Source: an uncultured Collinsella sp.
Lineage (GTDB): Bacteria; Actinomycetota; Coriobacteriia; Coriobacteriales; Coriobacteriaceae
Direction of reading: 5' to 3'
Assembly: GCA_937950415.1 (NCBI GenBank)
Contig: CALFDL010000076.1
Span: forward strand, 1-15,532
Length of the DNA: 15,532 nt
Shown here one piece after another: positions 12,812 through 15,532 of this stretch. Numbering within the stretch: the stretch's first letter is position 1; each line of letters begins with the position of its first letter. Both the position numbers and the translations under genes were made by a program. The notes under the pieces are model-generated. The model was not told where the DNA came from. It saw only the letters and a list, made by a program, of their open reading frames with translations, and ran no database searches.

Positions 12812-15532
12812 CTACCGACGTTTGGTGAACACGAACACGCCGACGATGGCGAGACCGATGACGCCGGCGGCGATGCCAACGATGGCGAGCGGGTTGGTGC
12901 CAGTCTCCTGCTCGGAAGCACCAGAGGACTTCTTAGCAGTGGTCGTGGATGCAGCACCCGTATCGGACTTGGAATCGGACTTCTTGTCGGACTTGCTGTC
13001 CTTCTTGTCAGACTTCTTGTCAGACTTCTTCTCGTCCTTCTTATCGGACTTATCGGAGTCCTTCTTGTCAGACTTGTTGTCCTTGGTCTCGGTCTTGGTC
13101 GACACCGTCGTCTTGGTCACCGGCTTCTGACCCGGGGCGATAGCGCCGCCGGCCTGCTGGCCCTTAGAGCCGGAGCCGGAACCCGTGCCAGTGCCAGCGC
13201 CAGCGCCGGAACCGTTGCCAGCGCCACCGTTGCCACCATTAGTGCCAGAACCGCCATTGCCGCCAGGGTTAACGGCATTCTTGGTCCACTTGGCATACAG
13301 CGTCAGATCGGCCGTCACCGGTGTACTGAAGTCATACGCCTGCGTGCAAGCCTCATCGGTGAACCAACCGCCGAAAGTGTAGCCCTTGCACTGTGGCTGA
13401 GTCGAGGGCTCCGTCGCCGCCTTGCCTTCCTTCACGCGTTGAGAATCGGGCATCGCCGCATCCTTACCGTTGGCGTCGAACGTCACGGTATAGCGTTTGA
13501 CCCTTTGGCCATTACCCTTGACAGCAAACAGCTTGCCCGAGTCATTGACATAGTAGAGTGAACCATCGGATCCGACCGAAATAGAAGCCATGCAGTACTG
13601 CTGGTCGCCCGCCACGGGCGTATAAAGCAGCTCGGCCTCGTCATCGCCAATACGGTAGCGATAGATGCCGCCCGGGTTGTTGTTGGACGTAAAGTAGACG
13701 TACGTCTCGCCATTCTGGACAGAAACGACCGGCTGCGACTTTACATCACCGCCGCCCGAAGCCCCCTGACGAATATAGCTACCGTCCGCCTTGCAAATGG
13801 AATAGTCCACGGAAAGCGTCTCGGCATCAATCACTGCAAGCTGACCATAGTGATACGTGTACTTGTTCTGATAACCGCCCATAAAGGATTCGGTCGATGA
13901 GCCTCCGACCACAATCTTGCCGTTGGCCAGCACCGGCGTCGAGGTCGAGCTGCCACCAAACGTCACCTTGCCAAGCTCAGAAAGGGTTCCGTCCGTTCCA
14001 ACCGAAAGCTTATGCAAAACTCCATCGGCGCTCACGACATAGGCAATCGATCCATCGACCAGCACCGTCGTGCGCACGCGCTCGGCAATCTTGAGCGACG
14101 CAACGGTCTTTCCAGTTTCGGGGTCGACCGTGCTCACCGTACCGGAATCATCTGCGATGACGCCATAATTGCCCGAGAACGCCAAGCCGGCCCAGTAATA
14201 GCCCTTGCTGTTCTCGTTCTTATGCTGCCACATAACCTTGCCATCGGAGATGCGCACGCAGAGCAGGTAGCCGTCGCTCGAGTCGGACCAGCTGGCCGAT
14301 GCCGTCCCAAAGTAGGCAAAGCCGTCACGAACCGTAATGGACGCAAGAGACTGCTGAGCGCCATCGGGGCCAGCAGGCAACTCATCGGTTACCCAAACCG
14401 TCGCCAGAGCATCAACCGTCAGCGCCTGCAGGCGACCGCTCGAAAGCGGCACGAGCATCACGCCGCCAGTGTATACCATACGCGAGGTCGAATCGATCTT
14501 TGCCGCCAAAGGCGATTCGGCAACGGTCTCACCCGTGTCGACATCTTTCTTGAGCAGCTTGGAACCAACGGCCACGTAGAGGTAGTCACCGACCAGCAAC
14601 GGGTCGGAAATACCCTTGCTCCATTCGTTCGAGCCTTTGAGCTCGCTCACCCATTTTGCCTCAGCGTCTTTCGTGGGCACAGGGGCGTCGGTTACTTTGT
14701 CGGCGCTCGTATAACCAGGCCAATCGCTATCCCAGTTAGGACGTGCGGCACCCGGGTCAACAACAACACTGTCGACGCCGGGCACAGTATCGCCGGGAGC
14801 AAAAGCCCAGACGATTTTGTCGCCAGACTTGAGCACGTAATCGCTATCGAGCTGAGACCCAGGAACGCCGTTGACAAAGAACGACCATGCACCCGACAGC
14901 TCGGTGCCATCAAGCGGAGATACGAGACTATAGACGCCCCAATAGCCAAATTTGTCGTACATTTTTGACTTTATGCCAAGGGCATCGAAGTAAGCAGCAG
15001 AGGCATCCTTAATCGACGTGCCCTTAGCAAACACCTGGGTCGAAGGGCTCGTCCAACGCTGAGCTATCTCGGCCTTTTTGCCAATAATCTCCATCGTGAC
15101 GGAAACCTGCTCGGGCGCGGGGTCGCCGTACTTCGAGTAGCACCAGACGACGGAGTCGCCGTCCTTGAGCGTGTAGCCGCCCGCGCCGGCCTCGGAGGCG
15201 CTGCCGTTGACGAACAGCTGCCAGTACGCGCCGGTCGCCGAGTCGTAGCCGAGCTTGCGGTCCTTATCGAAGGGCGACGTGATCGTGTTGAGCGCCCAGC
15301 CCCAGGTGCCGTTGGGGTCGTAGTCGGCCTTGAGGCCGGCCTGCTTGAAGAGCTGCTCGGAGAGGTCGGCCGCGGTCGAGCCCTCCTTCAGCGTGATCTG
15401 CTGGGGGGCGGCCCAGGTCTGCTGGGCGCCCTTGGCGTCGGTGCCGACGACGGAGCACGTGGCGGAGACCTGAGCGACGGGCGCGGGGTCGCCGTACTTC
15501 GAGTAGCACCAGACGACGGAGTCGCCGTCCTT
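12812..15532 (-). CDS. Large surface protein: tandem DUF4430, beta-propeller, InlB repeat, C-terminal membrane anchor (5' end outside window)
   Basis: The frame is open to the window edge, so 906 C-terminal residues are seen and the start lies beyond 15532. In order: the end of one DUF4430 unit (1-18), a full unit (about 20-140), a third divergent unit (about 143-244), a PQQ/WD-type beta-propeller (about 292-672), and one InlB/Listeria-Bacteroides repeat (about 680-750, VTFDANG, GYTFGGWFTD, LYAKWT). Then come a Gly-rich linker, a KSDKK-rich linker (817-857), and a membrane helix at 881-903 ending TKRR. The tail resembles a sortase signal but has no LPxTG; EQETG precedes the helix. An ATG at 15094 exists but sits inside a DUF4430 unit and is not the start. 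Adhesion or ligand capture at the surface is inferred. It is followed directly by the smaller DUF4430 gene. Confidence 0.9.
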   Translation of the reverse strand, partial: KDGDSVVWCYSKYGDPAPVAQVSATCSVVGTDAKGAQQTWAAPQQITLKEGSTAADLSEQLFKQAGLKADYDPNGTWGWALNTITSPFDKDRKLGYDSATGAYWQLFVNGSASEAGAGGYTLKDGDSVVWCYSKYGDPAPEQVSVTMEIIGKKAEIAQRWTSPSTQVFAKGTSIKDASAAYFDALGIKSKMYDKFGYWGVYSLVSPLDGTELSGAWSFFVNGVPGSQLDSDYVLKSGDKIVWAFAPGDTVPGVDSVVVDPGAARPNWDSDWPGYTSADKVTDAPVPTKDAEAKWVSELKGSNEWSKGISDPLLVGDYLYVAVGSKLLKKDVDTGETVAESPLAAKIDSTSRMVYTGGVMLVPLSSGRLQALTVDALATVWVTDELPAGPDGAQQSLASITVRDGFAYFGTASASWSDSSDGYLLCVRISDGKVMWQHKNENSKGYYWAGLAFSGNYGVIADDSGTVSTVDPETGKTVASLKIAERVRTTVLVDGSIAYVVSADGVLHKLSVGTDGTLSELGKVTFGGSSTSTPVLANGKIVVGGSSTESFMGGYQNKYTYHYGQLAVIDAETLSVDYSICKADGSYIRQGASGGGDVKSQPVVSVQNGETYVYFTSNNNPGGIYRYRIGDDEAELLYTPVAGDQQYCMASISVGSDGSLYYVNDSGKLFAVKGNGQRVKRYTVTFDANGKDAAMPDSQRVKEGKAATEPSTQPQCKGYTFGGWFTDEACTQAYDFSTPVTADLTLYAKWTKNAVNPGGNGGSGTNGGNGGAGNGSGAGAGTGTGSGSGSKGQQAGGAIAPGQKPVTKTTVSTKTETKDNKSDKKDSDKSDKKDEKKSDKKSDKKDSKSDKKSDSKSDTGAASTTTAKKSSGASEQETGTNPLAIVGIAAGVIGLAIVGVFVFTKRR
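12962..13075 (-). repeat. KSDKK-rich repeat coding region
   Basis: Tandem variants of a Lys-Ser-Asp-Lys-Lys unit are encoded here, seen in DNA as repeated GACTTCTTGTC-like strings on the plus strand. It forms the wall-proximal linker before the C-terminal membrane helix. The units are imperfect and have no spacers. Confidence 0.8.
13283..13495 (-). other. InlB/Listeria-Bacteroides repeat domain within the large surface protein
   Basis: About 71 residues fit the repeat pattern: a VTFDANG strand, an RVKEGKAA turn, GYTFGGWFTD and DLTLYAKW. Only one copy is seen here, whereas adhesins often have several. Confidence 0.82.
15112..15166. repeat. Direct repeat, copy 1 (55 bases, in-frame)
   Basis: These 55 bases are identical to 15478-15532. 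The distance is 366 bases (122 codons), the length of one DUF4430 unit. It encodes the end of a unit and the linker after it (KDGDSVVWCY, SKYGDPAP). Confidence 0.93.
15478..15532. repeat. Direct repeat, copy 2 (runs to the window edge)
   Basis: Identical to 15112-15166 over all visible bases. The window ends inside it, so identity probably continues and more DUF4430 units may lie upstream in the gene. Confidence 0.93.

Noticed and set aside
12962..13075. Short tandem DNA repeats resembling a CRISPR or satellite array
   Set aside because: Units are about 9-15 bases, imperfect and without spacers, and they encode an in-frame KSDKK linker.
12623..13561. Plus-strand frame opposite the surface genes
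   Set aside because: Leu/Gly/Arg-rich antisense of low-complexity linkers; the minus-strand domains are clear.
15092..15094. ATG as the start of the large surface protein
   Set aside because: The frame stays open upstream to the window edge with clear DUF4430 sequence, and the ATG lies within a domain strand; no Shine-Dalgarno precedes it.

Overview
The window looks like a chromosomal segment of a high-GC member of the Coriobacteriia, most likely Collinsella or a close relative. This is inferred from gene content, codon use rich in G/C-ending codons, Shine-Dalgarno starts and the style of the surface proteins; no rRNA or database match is available to confirm it. I see no tRNA or rRNA gene, CRISPR array, insertion sequence, integrase or phage gene.

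Layout. (1) 1-2523, minus strand: a three-gene run of a DUF3267 zincin-like membrane protein, queH and queA. The last two are the final enzymes of queuosine tRNA modification. (2) 2569-5946, plus strand: a methionyl-tRNA-synthetase-like protein with an altered active site, followed 36 bases later by an RsmB/NOP-type RNA cytosine-5 methyltransferase. (3) 5971-6141, minus: a 56-residue single-pass membrane protein. (4) 6333-7424, plus: a TIM-barrel protein of unknown function, closed by a clear terminator. (5) 7506-8396, minus: a DegV/FakB fatty-acid-binding protein. (6) 8717-11734, plus: class III fructose-1,6-bisphosphatase, then two GtrA-family membrane proteins with a structured spacer and a strong terminator. 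(7) 11834-15532, minus: two adjacent surface proteins carrying DUF4430 (transcobalamin-C-terminal-like) domains. The first is a large beta-propeller/InlB-repeat protein whose 5' end lies outside the window; the second is small and anchored at its N terminus.

Themes. The left half is devoted to tRNA and rRNA modification and charging: queH and queA act in sequence on queuosine, and the MetRS-like gene is paired with an RNA methyltransferase. The middle holds central metabolism and lipid or envelope functions (FakB, Fbp, GtrA). The right end is a cell-surface module built from repeated DUF4430 units, low-complexity charged linkers and membrane anchors of opposite topology.

Most notable are three things. 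The MetRS-like protein keeps the apparent anticodon-reading residues and the HIGH-type motif, but has lost the second lysine of KMSKS and replaced most of the methionine pocket. The large surface gene has a sharp GC and codon-use boundary near 15095, with an exact 55-base in-frame repeat of period 366 upstream of it. A perfect 10-bp-arm palindrome lies over the probable fbp promoter.
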